Of a stretch of 64,000 bases of DNA, positions 11,380 through 24,011 are shown one piece after another. Source of the DNA: Nomia melanderi (lineage: Eukaryota > Arthropoda > Insecta > Hymenoptera > Halictidae). The position numbers were made by a program, and so were the translations under genes. How positions within the stretch are numbered: position 1 is the first letter of the stretch; each line of letters starts with the position of its first letter. The stretch is taken from NCBI RefSeq assembly GCF_051020985.1, contig NW_027475133.1:3844001-3908000 (forward strand), read 5' to 3'. The notes under the pieces are model-generated. The model was not told the origin of the DNA. It saw only the letters and a program-made list of their open reading frames with translations, and did not search any database.

Positions 11380-12429
11380 GGTGCTATTACAGATAGCGCA
11401 ATAAATCAAAGTGCATAGTCTGTAGGAGGCCCCGGCGCATGAATCTATGCAGCGGGAACGACCTCGGACGACCAGGGGCCTTGAAAACCACAGTCTCATG
11501 GGGCCGGACACTCAGGGTCAGGGGAAAATCCAATTTATATCTGGTGATATCTCGGGTGCTATTACAGATGGCGAAATAAATCAAAGTGAATTATCTGCAG
11601 GAGGACCAGGCGCATGAATCTGTGCAGCGGGAACGACCTCGGACCACCAGGGGCCGAAAAAACCACAGTCTCATGGGGCCGGACACTCATGGTCAGGGTA
11701 AAATCCAATATATATCTGGTGATATCTCGGGTGCTATTACAGATAGCGCAATAAATCAATGTGCATTGTCTGTAGGAGACCCTGGCGCATGAATCTGTGC
11801 AGCGGGAACGACCTCGGACCACCACGGGCCGAGAAAACGACCGTCTCATGGGGCCGGACGCTCAGGGTCAGTGAAAAATCCAATATATATCTGGTGATAT
11901 CTCGCGTGCTATTACAGATAGCGCAATAAATCAAAGTGCAATGTCTGTAGGAGGCCCTGGCGCATGAATCTGTGCAGCGGGAACGACCTCGGGCCACCAG
12001 GGGCCGAGAAAACCACAGTCTCATGGAGCCGGACACTCAGGGTCAGGGGAAAATCCAATATATATCTGGTGATATCTCGGGTGCTATTACAGATAGCGCA
12101 ATAAATCAAAGTGAATTATCTGCAGGAGGCTCTGGCGCATGAATCTGTGCAGCGGGAACGACCTCGGACCACCAGGGGCCGAGAAAACCACAGTCTCATG
12201 GAGCCGGACACTCAGGGTCAGGGGAAAATCCAATATATATCTGGTGATATCTCGGGTGCTATTACAGATAGCGCAATAAACCAAAGTGAATTATCTGCAG
12301 GAGGCCCTGGCGCATGAATCTGTGCAGCGGGAACGACCTCGGACCACCAGGGGCCGAGAAAACCACAGTCTCATGGAGCCGGACACTCAGGGTCAGGGGA
12401 AAATCCAATATATATCTGGTGATATCTCG

Positions 12430-12606
12430 GGTGCTATTAGATACAGCGCAATAAACCAAATTGAATTATCTGCAGGAGGCCCTGGCGCATGAATCTGGGC
12501 AGCGGGAACGACCTCGGACCACCAGGGGCCGAGAAAACCACAGTCTAGTGGGGCCGGACACTCAGGGTCAGGGGAAAATCCAATATATATATCAGGTGAT
12601 ATCTCG
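12430..12606 (+). repeat. 177-bp anchor monomer 3
   Basis: The extra-TA tract begins at 12582, exactly 3327 bases after anchor 2. It opens the second H19 unit. Confidence 0.9.
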
Positions 12607-12781
12607 GGTGCTATTAGATACAGCGCAATAAACCAATGTGTATTATCTGCAAGAGGCCCTGGCGCATGCATCTGTGCAGCGGGAACGACCTCGGACCACC
12701 AGGGGCCGAGAAAACTAAAGTCTCATGGGGCCGGACACTCAGGGTCTGGGGAAAATCCATTATATATCTGGTGATATGTCG

Positions 12782-12956
12782 GGAGCTATTACAGATAGCG
12801 CAATAAATCAAAGTTCATTGTCTGGAGGAGGCCCTGGCGCATGAATCTGTGCAGCGGGAACGACCTCGGTCCACCAGGGGCCGAGAAAACCACAGTCTCA
12901 TGGGGCCGGACACTCTGGGTCAGGGGAAAATCCAATATATATCTGGTGATATCTCG
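12782..12956 (+). repeat. Fused monomer m3/m4 in H19 unit 2
   Basis: The left part is H9 m3 (GGGAGCTATT, GTTCATTGTCTGG, CGGTCCACC) and the right part is m4 (CAGTCTC and GGACACTCTGGGTC). In unit 1 these are two separate monomers (9455-9629, 9630-9804). The exchange lies between about bases 90 and 113. The identical fusion at 16109-16283 shows that it predates the unit 2/unit 3 duplication. Confidence 0.88.
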
Positions 12957-13481
12957 GGTGCTATTACAGATAGCGCAATAAATCAAAGTGCATTGTCTGC
13001 AGGAGGCCCTTGCGAATGAATCTGTTCAGCGGGAACGACCTCGGATCACCAGGGGCCGAGAAAACCACCGACACATGGGGCCGGACACTCAGGGTCGAGG
13101 AAAAAGCCAATATATATCTGGTGATATCTCGGGTGCTATTAGAGATAGCGCGATAAATCAAAGTGAATTATCTGCAGGAGGCCCTGGCGCATGCATCTGT
13201 GCAGCGGGAACGACCTCGGACCACCAGGGGCCGAGAAAATCACCGTCTCATGGGGACGGGCACTCAGGGTCTGGGGAAAATCCAATATGTATCTGCTGAT
13301 ATCTCGGGTGCTATTAGAGATAGCGTAACAAACCAAAGTGCATTGTCTGTAGGAGGCCCTGGCGCATGAATCTGTGCAGCGGGAACGACCTCTGACCACA
13401 AGAGGCCGAGAAAACCACCGTCTCATGGGGCCGGACACTCAGGGTCGAGGAAAAATCCAATATATATCTGGTGATATCTCG

Positions 13482-13656
13482 GGTGCTATTACAGATAGCG
13501 CGATAAATCAAAGTGCATTGTCTGTAGGAGGCGCTGGCGAATGAGTCTGTGCAGCAGGAACGACCTCGAACCACCAGGGGCCGAGAAAATTACAGATATT
13601 CGGAATCCGTCACCCAAGGTCATGAGAAAATCCAGCATATATCTGGTGATATTTCT
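13482..13656 (+). repeat. Type D1 monomer; block 13590-13636
   Basis: m8 of H19 unit 2. It has private changes: GGCGCTGGCGAATG in the left half, TCATGAGAAAA in the block, and GATATTTCTGG at the end. Confidence 0.9.
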
Positions 13657-15756
13657 GGTGCCATTATAGATAGCGCAATAAACCAAAGTCAATTATCTGC
13701 AGTAGGCCCTGGCGCATGCATCTGTGCAGCGGGAACGACCTCGGACAACCAGGGGCCGAGAAAGCCACAGACTCATGGGGCTGGACACTCAGGGTTAGGG
13801 AAAAATCCAATATATATCTGGTGATATCTCGGGTGCTATTACAGATAGTACAATAAATCAAAGTGCACTGTCTGTAGGAGGCCCTGGCGCATGAATCTGT
13901 GCAGCGGGAACGACCTCGGACCACCAGGGGCCGAGAAAACCACCGTCTCATGGGGACGGACACTCAGGGTCTGGCGAAAATCCACTATATATCTGGTGAT
14001 ATCTCGGGTGCTATTAGAGATAGCGCAATAAACCAAACTGCATTGTCTGAAGGAGGCCCTGGCGCATGAATCTGTGCAGCGGGAGCGACCTCTGACCACA
14101 AGGGGCCGAGAAAACCACCGTCTCATGGGGCCGGACACTCAGGGTCGAGGAAAAATCCAATATATATCTGGTGATATCTCGGGTGCTAATAGAGATAGCG
14201 CAATAAACCAAAGTGAATTATCTGCAGGAGGCCCTGGCGCATGAATCTGTGCAGCGGGAACGACCTCGGAAAACCAGGGGCCGAGAAAACGACCGTCTCA
14301 TGGGGCCGGACACTCAGGGTCAGTGAAAAATCCAATATATATCTGGTGATATCTCGGGTGCTATTACAGATAGCGCAATAAATCAAAGTGCATTGTCTGT
14401 AGGAGGCCCTGGCGCATGAATCTGTGCAGCGGGAGCGACCTCTGACCACAAGGGGCCGAGAGAACCACAGTCTCATGGGGCCGGACACTCAGGGTCAGGG
14501 GAAAATCCAGTATATATCTGGTGATATCTCGGGTGCTATTAGAGATAGCGCAATAAACCAAACTGAATTATCTGCAGGAGGCCCTGGCGCATGAATCTGT
14601 GCAGCGGGAACGACCTCGGACCACCAGGGGCCGAAAAAACCACAGTCTCATGGGGCCGGACACTCATGGTCAGGGTAAAATCCAATATATATCTGGTGAT
14701 ATCTCGGGTGCTATTACAGATAGCGCAATAAATCAAAGTGCATAGTCTGTAGGAGGCCCCGGCGCATGAATCTATGCAGCGGGAACGACCTCGGACGACC
14801 AGGGGCCTTGAAAACCACAGTCTCATGGGGCCGGACACTCAGGGTCAGGGGAAAATCCAATTTATATCTGGTGATATCTCGGGTGCTATTACAGATGGCG
14901 AAATAAATCAAAGTGAATTATCTGCAGGAGGACCAGGCGCATGAATCTGTGCAGCGGGAACGACCTCGGACCACCAGGGGCCGAAAAAACCACAGTCTCA
15001 TGGGGCCGGACACTCATGGTCAGGGTAAAATCCAATATATATCTGGTGATATCTCGGGTGCTATTACAGATAGCGCAATAAATCAATGTGCATTGTCTGT
15101 AGGAGACCCTGGCGCATGAATCTGTGCAGCGGGAACGACCTCGGACCACCACGGGCCGAGAAAACGACCGTCTCATGGGGCCGGACGCTCAGGGTCAGTG
15201 AAAAATCCAATATATATCTGGTGATATCTCGCGTGCTATTACAGATAGCGCAATAAATCAAAGTGCAATGTCTGTAGGAGGCCCTGGCGCATGAATCTGT
15301 GCAGCGGGAACGACCTCGGGCCACCAGGGGCCGAGAAAACCACAGTCTCATGGAGCCGGACACTCAGGGTCAGGGGAAAATCCAATATATATCTGGTGAT
15401 ATCTCGGGTGCTATTACAGATAGCGCAATAAATCAAAGTGAATTATCTGCAGGAGGCCCTGGCGCATGAATCTGTGCAGCGGGAACGACCTCGGACCACC
15501 AGGGGCCGAGAAAACCACAGTCTCATGGAGCCGGACACTCAGGGTCAGGGGAAAATCCAATATATATCTGGTGATATCTCGGGTGCTATTACAGATAGCG
15601 CAATAAACCAAAGTGAATTATCTGCAGGAGGCCCTGGCGCATGAATCTGTGCAGCGGGAACGACCTCGGACCACCAGGGGCCGAGAAAACCACAGTCTCA
15701 TGGAGCCGGACACTCAGGGTCAGGGGAAAATCCAATATATATCTGGTGATATCTCG

Positions 15757-15933
15757 GGTGCTATTAGATACAGCGCAATAAACCAAATTGAATTATCTGC
15801 AGGAGGCCCTGGCGCATGAATCTGGGCAGCGGGAACGACCTCGGACCACCAGGGGCCGAGAAAACCACAGTCTAGTGGGGCCGGACACTCAGGGTCAGGG
15901 GAAAATCCAATATATATATCAGGTGATATCTCG
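15757..15933 (+). repeat. 177-bp anchor monomer 4
   Basis: The extra-TA tract begins at 15909, exactly 3327 bases after anchor 3. It opens the third, partial H19 unit. Confidence 0.9.
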
Positions 15934-16108
15934 GGTGCTATTAGATACAGCGCAATAAACCAATGTGTATTATCTGCAAGAGGCCCTGGCGCATGCATCT
16001 GTGCAGCGGGAACGACCTCGGACCACCAGGGGCCGAGAAAACTAAAGTCTCATGGGGCCGGACACTCAGGGTCTGGGGAAAATCCATTATATATCTGGTG
16101 ATATGTCG

Positions 16109-16283
16109 GGAGCTATTACAGATAGCGCAATAAATCAAAGTTCATTGTCTGGAGGAGGCCCTGGCGCATGAATCTGTGCAGCGGGAACGACCTCGGTCCA
16201 CCAGGGGCCGAGAAAACCACAGTCTCATGGGGCCGGACACTCTGGGTCAGGGGAAAATCCAATATATATCTGGTGATATCTCG
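16109..16283 (+). repeat. Fused monomer m3/m4 in H19 unit 3
   Basis: Same left (m3) and right (m4) parts and the same exchange interval as 12782-12956, 3327 bases upstream. It was inherited by copying rather than formed independently. Confidence 0.88.
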
Positions 16284-16808
16284 GGTGCTATTACAGATAG
16301 CGCAATAAATCAAAGTGCATTGTCTGCAGGAGGCCCTTGCGAATGAATCTGTTCAGCGGGAACGACCTCGGATCACCAGGGGCCGAGAAAACCACCGACA
16401 CATGGGGCCGGACACTCAGGGTCGAGGAAAAAGCCAATATATATCTGGTGATATCTCGGGTGCTATTAGAGATAGCGCGATAAATCAAAGTGAATTATCT
16501 GCAGGAGGCCCTGGCGCATGCATCTGTGCAGCGGGAACGACCTCGGACCACCAGGGGCCGAGAAAATCACCGTCTCATGGGGACGGGCACTCAGGGTCTG
16601 GGGAAAATCCAATATGTATCTGCTGATATCTCGGGTGCTATTAGAGATAGCGTAACAAACCAAAGTGCATTGTCTGTAGGAGGCCCTGGCGCATGAATCT
16701 GTGCAGCGGGAACGACCTCTGACCACAAGAGGCCGAGAAAACCACCGTCTCATGGGGCCGGACACTCAGGGTCGAGGAAAAATCCAATATATATCTGGTG
16801 ATATCTCG

Positions 16809-16983
16809 GGTGCTATTACAGATAGCGCGATAAATCAAAGTGCATTGTCTGTAGGAGGCGCTGGCGAATGAGTCTGTGCAGCAGGAACGACCTCGAACCA
16901 CCAGGGGCCGAGAAAATTACAGATATTCGGAATCCGTCACCCAAGGTCATGTGAAAATCCAGCATATATCTGGTGATATTTCT
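16809..16983 (+). repeat. Type D1 monomer; block 16917-16963
   Basis: m8 of H19 unit 3. It shares GGCGCTGGCG and GATATTTCTGG with the unit 2 copy but has TCATGTGAAAA, so the TCATGAG change of unit 2 is private. Confidence 0.9.
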
Positions 16984-18660
16984 GGTGCCATTATAGATAG
17001 CGCAATAAACCAAAGTCAATTATCTGCAGTAGGCCCTGGCGCATGCATCTGTGCAGCGGGAACGACCTCGGACAACCAGGGGCCGAGAAAGCCACAGACT
17101 CATGGGGCTGGACACTCAGGGTTAGGGAAAAATCCAATATATATCTGGTGATATCTCGGGTGCTATTACAGATAGTACAATAAATCAAAGTGCACTGTCT
17201 GTAGGAGGCCCTGGCGCATGAATCTGTGCAGCGGGAACGACCTCGGACCACCAGGGGCCGAGAAAACCACCGTCTCATGGGGACGGACACTCAGGGTCTG
17301 GCGAAAATCCACTATATATCTGGTGATATCTCGGGTGCTATTAGAGATAGCGCAATAAACCAAACTGCATTGTCTGTAGGAGGCCCTGGCGCATGAATCT
17401 GTGCAGCGGGAGCGACCTCTGACCACAAGGGGCCGAGAAAACCACCGTCTCATGGGGCCGGACACTCAGGGTCGAGGAAAAATCCAATATATATCTGGTG
17501 ATATCTCGGGTGCTAATAGAGATAGCGCAATAAACCAAAGTGAATTATCTGCAGGAGGCCCTGGCGCATGAATCTGTGCAGCGGGAACGACCTCGGAAAA
17601 CCAGGGGCCGAGAAAACGACCGTCTCATGGGGCCGGACACTCAGGGTCAGTGAAAAATCCAATATATATCTGGTGATATCTCGGGTGCTATTACAGATAG
17701 CGCAATAAATCAAAGTGCATTGTCTGTAGGAGGCCCTGGCGCATGAATCTGTGCAGCGGGAGCGACCTCTGACCACAAGGGGCCGAGAGAACCACAGTCT
17801 CATGGGGCCGGACACTCAGGGTCAGGGGAAAATCCAGTATATATCTGGTGATATCTCGGGTGCTATTAGAGATAGCGCAATAAACCAAAGTGAATTATCT
17901 GCAGGAGGCCCTGGCGCATGAATCTGTGCAGCGGGAACGACCTCGGACCACCAGGGGCCGAAAAAACCACAGTCTCATGGGGCCGGACACTCATGGTCAG
18001 GGTAAAATCCAATATATATCTGGTGATATCTCGGGTGCTATTACAGATAGCGCAATAAATCAAAGTGCATAGTCTGTAGGAGGCCCCGGCGCATGAATCT
18101 ATGCAGCGGGAACGACCTCGGACGACCAGGGGCCTTGAAAACCACAGTCTCATGGGGCCGGACACTCAGGGTCAGGGGAAAATCCAATTTATATCTGGTG
18201 ATATCTCGGGTGCTATTACAGATGGCGAAATAAATCAAAGTGAATTATCTGCAGGAGGACCAGGCGCATGAATCTGTGCAGCGGGAACGACCTCGGACCA
18301 CCAGGGGCCGAAAAAACCACAGTCTCATGGGGCCGGACACTCATGGTCAGGGTAAAATCCAATATATATCTGGTGATATCTCGGGTGCTATTACAGATAG
18401 CGCAATAAATCAATGTGCATTGTCTGTAGGAGACCCTGGCGCATGAATCTGTGCAGCGGGAACGACCTCGGACCACCACGGGCCGAGAAAACGACCGTCT
18501 CATGGGGCCGGACGCTCAGGGTCAGTGAAAAATCCAATATATATCTGGTGATATCTCGCGTGCTATTACAGATAGCGCAATAAATCAAAGTGCAATGTCT
18601 GTAGGAGGCCCTGGCGCATGAATCTGTGCAGCGGGAACGACCTCGGGCCACCAGGGGCCC

Positions 18661-19433
18661 AGAAAACCACAGTCTCATGTGGCCGGACACTCAGGGTCAG
18701 GGAAAAATCCATTATATATCTGGTGTTATATCGGGTGCCATTAGAGATAGCTCGATAAATCAAAGTGCATTGTCTGCAGGAGGCCCTGACGCATGAACCT
18801 GTGCAGCGGGAACGACCTCGGACCACCAGGGGCCGATAAAACCACCGTCTCATGGGGCCGGACACTCAGGGTCAGGGGAAAATCCAATATATATCTGGTG
18901 ATATCTCGGGTGCTATTACAGATAGCGCAATAAACCAAAGTGAATTATCTGCAGGAGGCCCTGGCGCATGAATCTGTGCAGCGGGAACGACCTCGGGCCA
19001 CCAGGGGCTGAGAAAACGACCGTCTCATGGGGCCGGACACTCAGGGTCAGTGAAAAATCCAGTATATATCTGGTGATATCTCGGGTGCTATTAGAGATAG
19101 CGCAATAAACCAAAGTGAATTATCTGCAGGAGGCGCTGGCGCATGAATCTGTGCAGCGGGAACGTCCTCGGACCTCCAGGGGCCGAGACAACCACAGTCT
19201 CATGGGGCCGGACACTCAGGGTCAGGGGAAAATCCAATATATATCTGGTGATATCTCGGGTGCTATTACAGATAGCGCAATAAACCAAAGTGAATTATCT
19301 GCAGGAGGCCCTGGCGCATGAATCTGCGCAGCGGGAACGACCTCGGACCACCAGGGGCCGAGAAAACCACAGTCTCATGGAGCCGGACACTCATGGTCAG
19401 GGGAAAATCCAATATATATCTGGTGATATCTCG
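18661..19433 (+). repeat. Segment between H19 and the 9-monomer duplication
   Basis: Monomers tagged CCCTGACGCATGAACC, CCGATAAAACC and GTCCTCGGACCTCCAGG. Related runs occur at 3450-4020, 6252-6825, 22850-23560 and 26700-27410. A private change reads GGTGTTATATCGGG at 18,722-18,735. Confidence 0.75.
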
Positions 19434-19609
19434 GGTGCTATTAGATACAGCGCAATAAACCAAATTGAATTATCTGCAGGAGGCCCTGGCGCATGAATCT
19501 GGGCAGCGGGAACGACCTCGGACCACCAGGGGCCGAGAAAACCACAGTCTAGTTGGGCCGGACACTCAGGGTCAGGGAAAATCCAATATATATATCAGGT
19601 GATATCTCG
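19434..19609 (+). repeat. 176-bp anchor monomer 5 (extra TA, one base lost)
   Basis: It has the extended TA tract from 19585, but reads GTCAGGGAAAATCC with one G missing, for a net +1. TCTAGTTGGGCC replaces TCTAGTGGGGCC; this T is shared with anchor 6 only, so the two are sister copies. Confidence 0.9.
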
Positions 19610-21009
19610 GGTGCTATTAGATACAGCGCAATAAACCAAAGTGTATTATCTGCAAGAGGCCCTGGCGCATGCATCTGTGCAGCGGGAACGACCTCGGACC
19701 ACCAGGGGCCGAGAAAACTAAAGTCTCATGGGGCCGGACACTCAGGGTCTGGGGAAAATCCATTATATATCTGGTGATATGTCGGGAGCTATTACAGATA
19801 GCGCAATAAATCAAAGTTCATTGTCTGGAGGAGGCCCTGGCGCATGAATCTGTGCAGCGGGAACGACCTCGGTCCACCAGGGGCCGAGAAAACCACCGTC
19901 TCATGGGGCTGGACACTCAGGGTGAGGGTAATATCCAATATATATCTGGTGATATCTCGGGTGCTATTACAGATAGCGCAATAAATCAAAGTGCATTGTC
20001 TGTAGGAGGCCCTGGCGCATGAACCTGTGCAGCGGCAACGACCTCGGACCGCCAGGGGCCGAGAAAACCACAGTCTCATGGGGCCGGACACTCTGGGTCA
20101 GGGGAAAATCCAATATATATCTGGTGATATCTCGGGTGCTATTACAGATAGCGCAATAAATCAAAGTGCATTGTCTGCAGGAGGCCCTTGCGAATGAATC
20201 TGTTCAGCGGGAACGACCTCGGATCACCAGGGGCCGAGAAAACCACCGACACATGGGGCCGGACACTCAGGGTCGAGGAAAAATCCAATATATATCTGGT
20301 GATATCTCGGGTGCTATTAGAGATAGCGCGATAAATCAAAGTGAATTATCTGCAGGAGGCCCTGGCGCATGCATCTGTGCAGCGGGAACGACCTCGGACC
20401 ACCAGGGGCCGAGAAAATCGCCGTCTCATGGGGACGGGCACTCAGGGTCTGGGGAAAATCCAATATGTATCTGCTGATATCTCGGGTGCTATTAGAGATA
20501 GCGTAACAAACCAAAGTGCATTGTCTGTAGGAGGCCCTGGCGCATGAATCTGTGCAGCGGGAGCGACCTCTGACCACAAGGGGCCGAGAAAACCACCGTC
20601 TCATGGGGCCGGACACTCAGGGTCGAGGAAAAATCCAATATATATCTGGTGATATCTCGGGTGCTAATAGAGATAGCGCAATAAACCAAAGTGAATTATC
20701 TGCAGGAGGCCCTGGCGCATGAATCTGTGCAGCGGGAACGTCCTCGGACCTCCAGGGGCCGAGACAACCACAGTCTCATGGGGCCGGACACTCAGGGTCA
20801 GGGGAAAATCCAATATATATCTGGTGATATCTCGGGTGCTATTACAGATAGCGCAATAAACCAAAGTGAATTATCTGCAGGAGGCCCTGGCGCATGAATC
20901 TGCGCAGCGGGAACGACCTCGGACCACCAGGGGCCGAGAAAACCACAGTCTCATGGAGCCGGACACTCAGGGTCAGGGGAAAATCCAATATATATCTGGT
21001 GATATCTCG
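19434..21009 (+). repeat. H9 cassette copy 5 (m1-m7 plus two monomers), 1576 bp
   Basis: m1 to m7 are in the usual order to 20659, but the D1 monomer m8 and m9 are replaced by a GGTGCTAATAG monomer and B monomers tagged GTCCTCGGACC and CTGCGCAGC. It is tandemly duplicated at 21010 with offset 1576-1577. The duplication begins upstream, near 19.1/20.7 kb. Confidence 0.87.
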
Positions 21010-21186
21010 GGTGCTATTAGATACAGCGCAATAAACCAAATTGAATTATCTGCAGGAGGCCCTGGCGCATGAATCTGGGCAGCGGGAACGACCTCGGACC
21101 ACCAGGGGCCGAGAAAACCACAGTCTAGTTGGGCCGGACACTCAGGGTCAGGGGAAAATCCAATATATATATCAGGTGATATCTCG
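21010..21186 (+). repeat. 177-bp anchor monomer 6
   Basis: The extra-TA tract begins at 21162, 1577 bases after anchor 5. It shares TCTAGTTGGGCC with anchor 5 but retains the G run that anchor 5 lost. Confidence 0.9.
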
Positions 21187-22236
21187 GGTGCTATTAGATA
21201 CAGCGCAATAAACCAAAGTGTATTATCTGCAAGAGGCCCTGGCGCATGCATCTGTGCAGCGGGAACGACCTCGGACCACCAGGGGCCGAGAAAACTAAAG
21301 TCTCATGGGGCCGGACACTCAGGGTCTGGGGAAAATCCATTATATATCTGGTGATATGTCGGGAGCTATTACAGATAGCGCAATAAATCAAAGTTCATTG
21401 TCTGGAGGAGGCCCTGGCGCATGAATCTGTGCAGCGGGAACGACCTCGGTCCACCAGGGGCCGAGAAAACCACCGTCTCATGGGGCTGGACACTCAGGGT
21501 GAGGGTAATATCCAATATATATCTGGTGATATCTCGGGTGCTATTACAGATAGCGCAATAAATCAAAGTGCATTGTCTGTAGGAGGCCCTGGCGCATGAA
21601 CCTGAGCAGCGGCAACGACCTCGGACCGCCAGGGGCCGAGAAAACCACAGTCTCATGGGGCCGGACACTCTGGGTCAGGGGAAAATCCAATATATATCTG
21701 GTGATATCTCGGGTGCTATTACAGATAGCGCAATAAATCAAAGTGCATTGTCTGCAGGAGGCCCTTGCGAATGAATCTGTTCAGCGGGAACGACCTCGGA
21801 TCACCAGGGGCCGAGAAAACCACCGACACATGGGGCCGGACACTCAGGGTCGAGGAAAAATCCAATATATATCTGGTGATATCTCGGGTGCTATTAGAGA
21901 TAGCGCGATAAATCAAAGTGAATTATCTGCAGGAGGCCCTGGCGCATGCATCTGTGCAGCGGGAACGATCTCGGACCACCAGGGGCCGAGAAAATCGCCG
22001 TCTCATGGGGACGGGCACTCAGGGTCTGGGGAAAATCCAATATGTATCTGCTGATATCTCGGGTGCTATTAGAGATAGCGTAACAAACCAAAGTGCATTG
22101 TCTGTAGGAGGCCCTGGCGCATGAATCTGTGCAGCGGGAGCGACCTCTGACCACAAGGGGCCGAGAAAACCACCGTCTCATGGGGCCGGACACTCAGGGT
22201 CGAGGAAAAATCCAATATATATCTGGTGATATCTCG
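21010..22236 (+). repeat. H9 cassette copy 6 (m1-m7)
   Basis: This matches 19434-20659 with few changes (CATGAACCTGAGCAGC in m4, GGAACGATCTCGG in m6). Like copy 5 it lacks the D1 monomer after m7 and passes into a GGTGCTAATAG monomer at 22237, the entry to the 22-monomer repeat. Confidence 0.87.
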
Positions 22237-24011
22237 GGTGCTAATAGAGATAGCGCAATAAACCAAAGTGAATTATCTGCAGGAGGCCCTGGCGCATGAA
22301 TCTGTGCAGCGGGAACGACCTCGAACCACCAGGGGCCGAGAAAACGACCGTCTCATGGGGCCGGACACTCAGGGTCAGTGAAAAATCCAATATATATCTG
22401 GTGATATCTCGGGTGCTATTACAGATAGCGCAATAAATCAAAGTGCATTGTCTGTAGGAGGCCCTGGCGCATGAATCTGTGCAGCGGGAGCGACCTCTGA
22501 CCACAAGGGGCCGAGGAAACCACAGTCTCATGGGGCCGGACACTCAGGGTCAGGGGAAAATCCAGTATATATCTAGTGATATCTCGGGTGCTATTAGAGA
22601 TAGCGCAATAAATCAAAGTGCATAGTCTGTAGGAGGCCCCGGCGCATGAATCTGTGCAGCGGGAACGACCTCGGACCACCACGGGCCGAGAAAACGACCG
22701 TCTCATGGGGCCGGACGCTCAGGGTCAGTGAAAAATCCAATATATATCTGGTGATATCTCGGGTGCTATTACAGATAGCGCAATAAATCAAAGTGCAATG
22801 TCTGTAGGAGGCCCTGGCGCATGAATCTGTGCAGCGGGAACGACCTCGGGCCACCAGGGGCCCAGAAAACCACAGTCTCATGTGGCCGGACACTCAGGGT
22901 CAGGGAAAAATCCATTATATATCTGGTGATATATCGGGTGCCATTAGAGATAGCTCGATAAATCAAAGTGCATTGTCTGCAGGAGGCCCTGACGCATGAA
23001 CCTGTGCAGCGGGAACGACCTCGGACCACCAGGGGCCGATAAAACCACCGTCTCATGGGGCCGGACACTCAGGGTCAGGGGAAAATCCAATATATATCTG
23101 GTGATATCTCGGGTGTTATTACAGATAGCGCAATAAACCAAAGTGAATTATCTGCAGGAGGCCCTGGCGCATGAATCTGTGCAGCGGGAACGACCTCGGG
23201 CCACCAGGGGCTGAGAAAACGACCGTCTCATGGGGCCGGACACTCAGGGTCAGTGAAAAATCCAGTATATATCTGGTGATATCTCGGGTGCTATTAGAGA
23301 TAGCGCAATAAACCAAAGTGAATTATCTGCAGGAGGCGCTGGCGCATGAATCTGTGCAGCGGGAACGTCCTCCGACCTCCAGGGGCCGAGACAACCACAG
23401 TCTCATGGGGCCGGACACTCAGGGTCAGGGGAAAATCCAATATATATCTGGTGATATCTCGGGTGCTATTACAGATAGCGCAATAAATCAAAGTGCATTG
23501 TCTGTAGGAGGCCCTGGCGCATGAATCTGTGCAGCGGGAACGACCTCGGACCATCAGGGGCCGAAAAAACCACAGTCTCATGGGGCCGGACACTCATGGT
23601 CAGGGTAAAATCCAATATATATCTGGTGATATCTCGGGTGCTATTACAGATAGCGCAGTAAATCAAAGTGCATTGTCTGTAGGAGGCCCTGGCGCATGAA
23701 TCTGTGCAGCGGGAACGACCTCTGACCACAAGAGGCCGAGAAAACCACCGTCACAAGGGGCCGGACACTCAGGGTCGAGGAAAAATCCAATATATATCTG
23801 GTGATATCTCGGGTGCTATTACAGATAGCGCGATAAATCAAAGTGCATTGTCTGTAGGAGGCACAGACGAATGAGTCTGTGCAGCAGGAACGACCTCGAA
23901 CCACCAGGGGCCGAGAAAATTACAGATATTCGGAATCCGTCACCCAAGGTCATGTGAAAATCCAGCATATATCTGGTGACATTTCGGGTGCTATTATAGA
24001 TAGCGCAATAA
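22080..24011 (+). repeat. 22-monomer HOR (3850 bp), copy 1 homologous part
   Basis: This corresponds to about 25,930-27,861 at +3850, including the shared private marks TATCTAGTGATATC (22571 and 26421), AGTGCATAGTCTGTAGG with CCCCGGCGC, GGACGCTCAGGG, TCATGTGGCC and CCCTGACGC. Homology ends just after the D1 monomer, with B monomers that then differ (GAGAAAACCACAGTCTCATTGG at one site, GTCCTCGGACC at the other). Confidence 0.85.
23812..23986 (+). repeat. Type D1 monomer; block 23920-23966
   Basis: Left half reads GGCACAGACGAATGAG instead of GGCACTGGCGAATGAG, and the end reads GGTGACATTTCGG. Both marks are shared only with the copies at 25562 and 27662, which form one local lineage. Confidence 0.9.

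Larger units (their letters stand above)
9103..12429 (+). repeat. 19-monomer HOR (H19), unit 1, 3327 bp
   Basis: H9 m1-m9 (9103-10679) is followed by ten monomers, among them the GATCTCTGACCACAAGG-like m7 relatives, a monomer starting GGTGCTAATAG (11030), GATGGCGAAATAAATC (11555) and three CAGTCTCATGGAGCC B copies. Compared with unit 2, unit 1 keeps m3 and m4 separate. It has a fused monomer at 11205-11379 where unit 2 has two, so the two differences cancel and both units are 3327 bp. Confidence 0.87.
12430..15756 (+). repeat. 19-monomer HOR (H19), unit 2, 3327 bp
   Basis: This unit and unit 3 correspond base for base at +3327 up to about 18.66 kb, with only scattered substitutions visible (for example TCATGAG against TCATGTG in the D1 block). 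The m3 and m4 monomers are fused here (12782-12956). The two monomers fused in unit 1 are separate here (14357-14531 and 14532-14706). Confidence 0.9.
15757..18660 (+). repeat. 19-monomer HOR (H19), unit 3, partial
   Basis: This matches unit 2 at -3327 until the monomer at 18559, where the core changes to GGGCCACCAGGGGCCCAG with TCATGTGGCC. From there the sequence follows a different segment that also occurs at 22762-23460 and 26612-27310. The unit therefore ends in mid-monomer at about 18,650-18,660, which is the junction of the expansion. Confidence 0.87.

Noticed and set aside
9103..18660. Assembly artefact as the cause of the near-identical 3327-bp units.
   Set aside because: The units differ by private substitutions (for example TCATGAG at 13,6xx) and by opposite monomer losses, which argues for real copies. 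Read depth would still be needed to exclude it fully.
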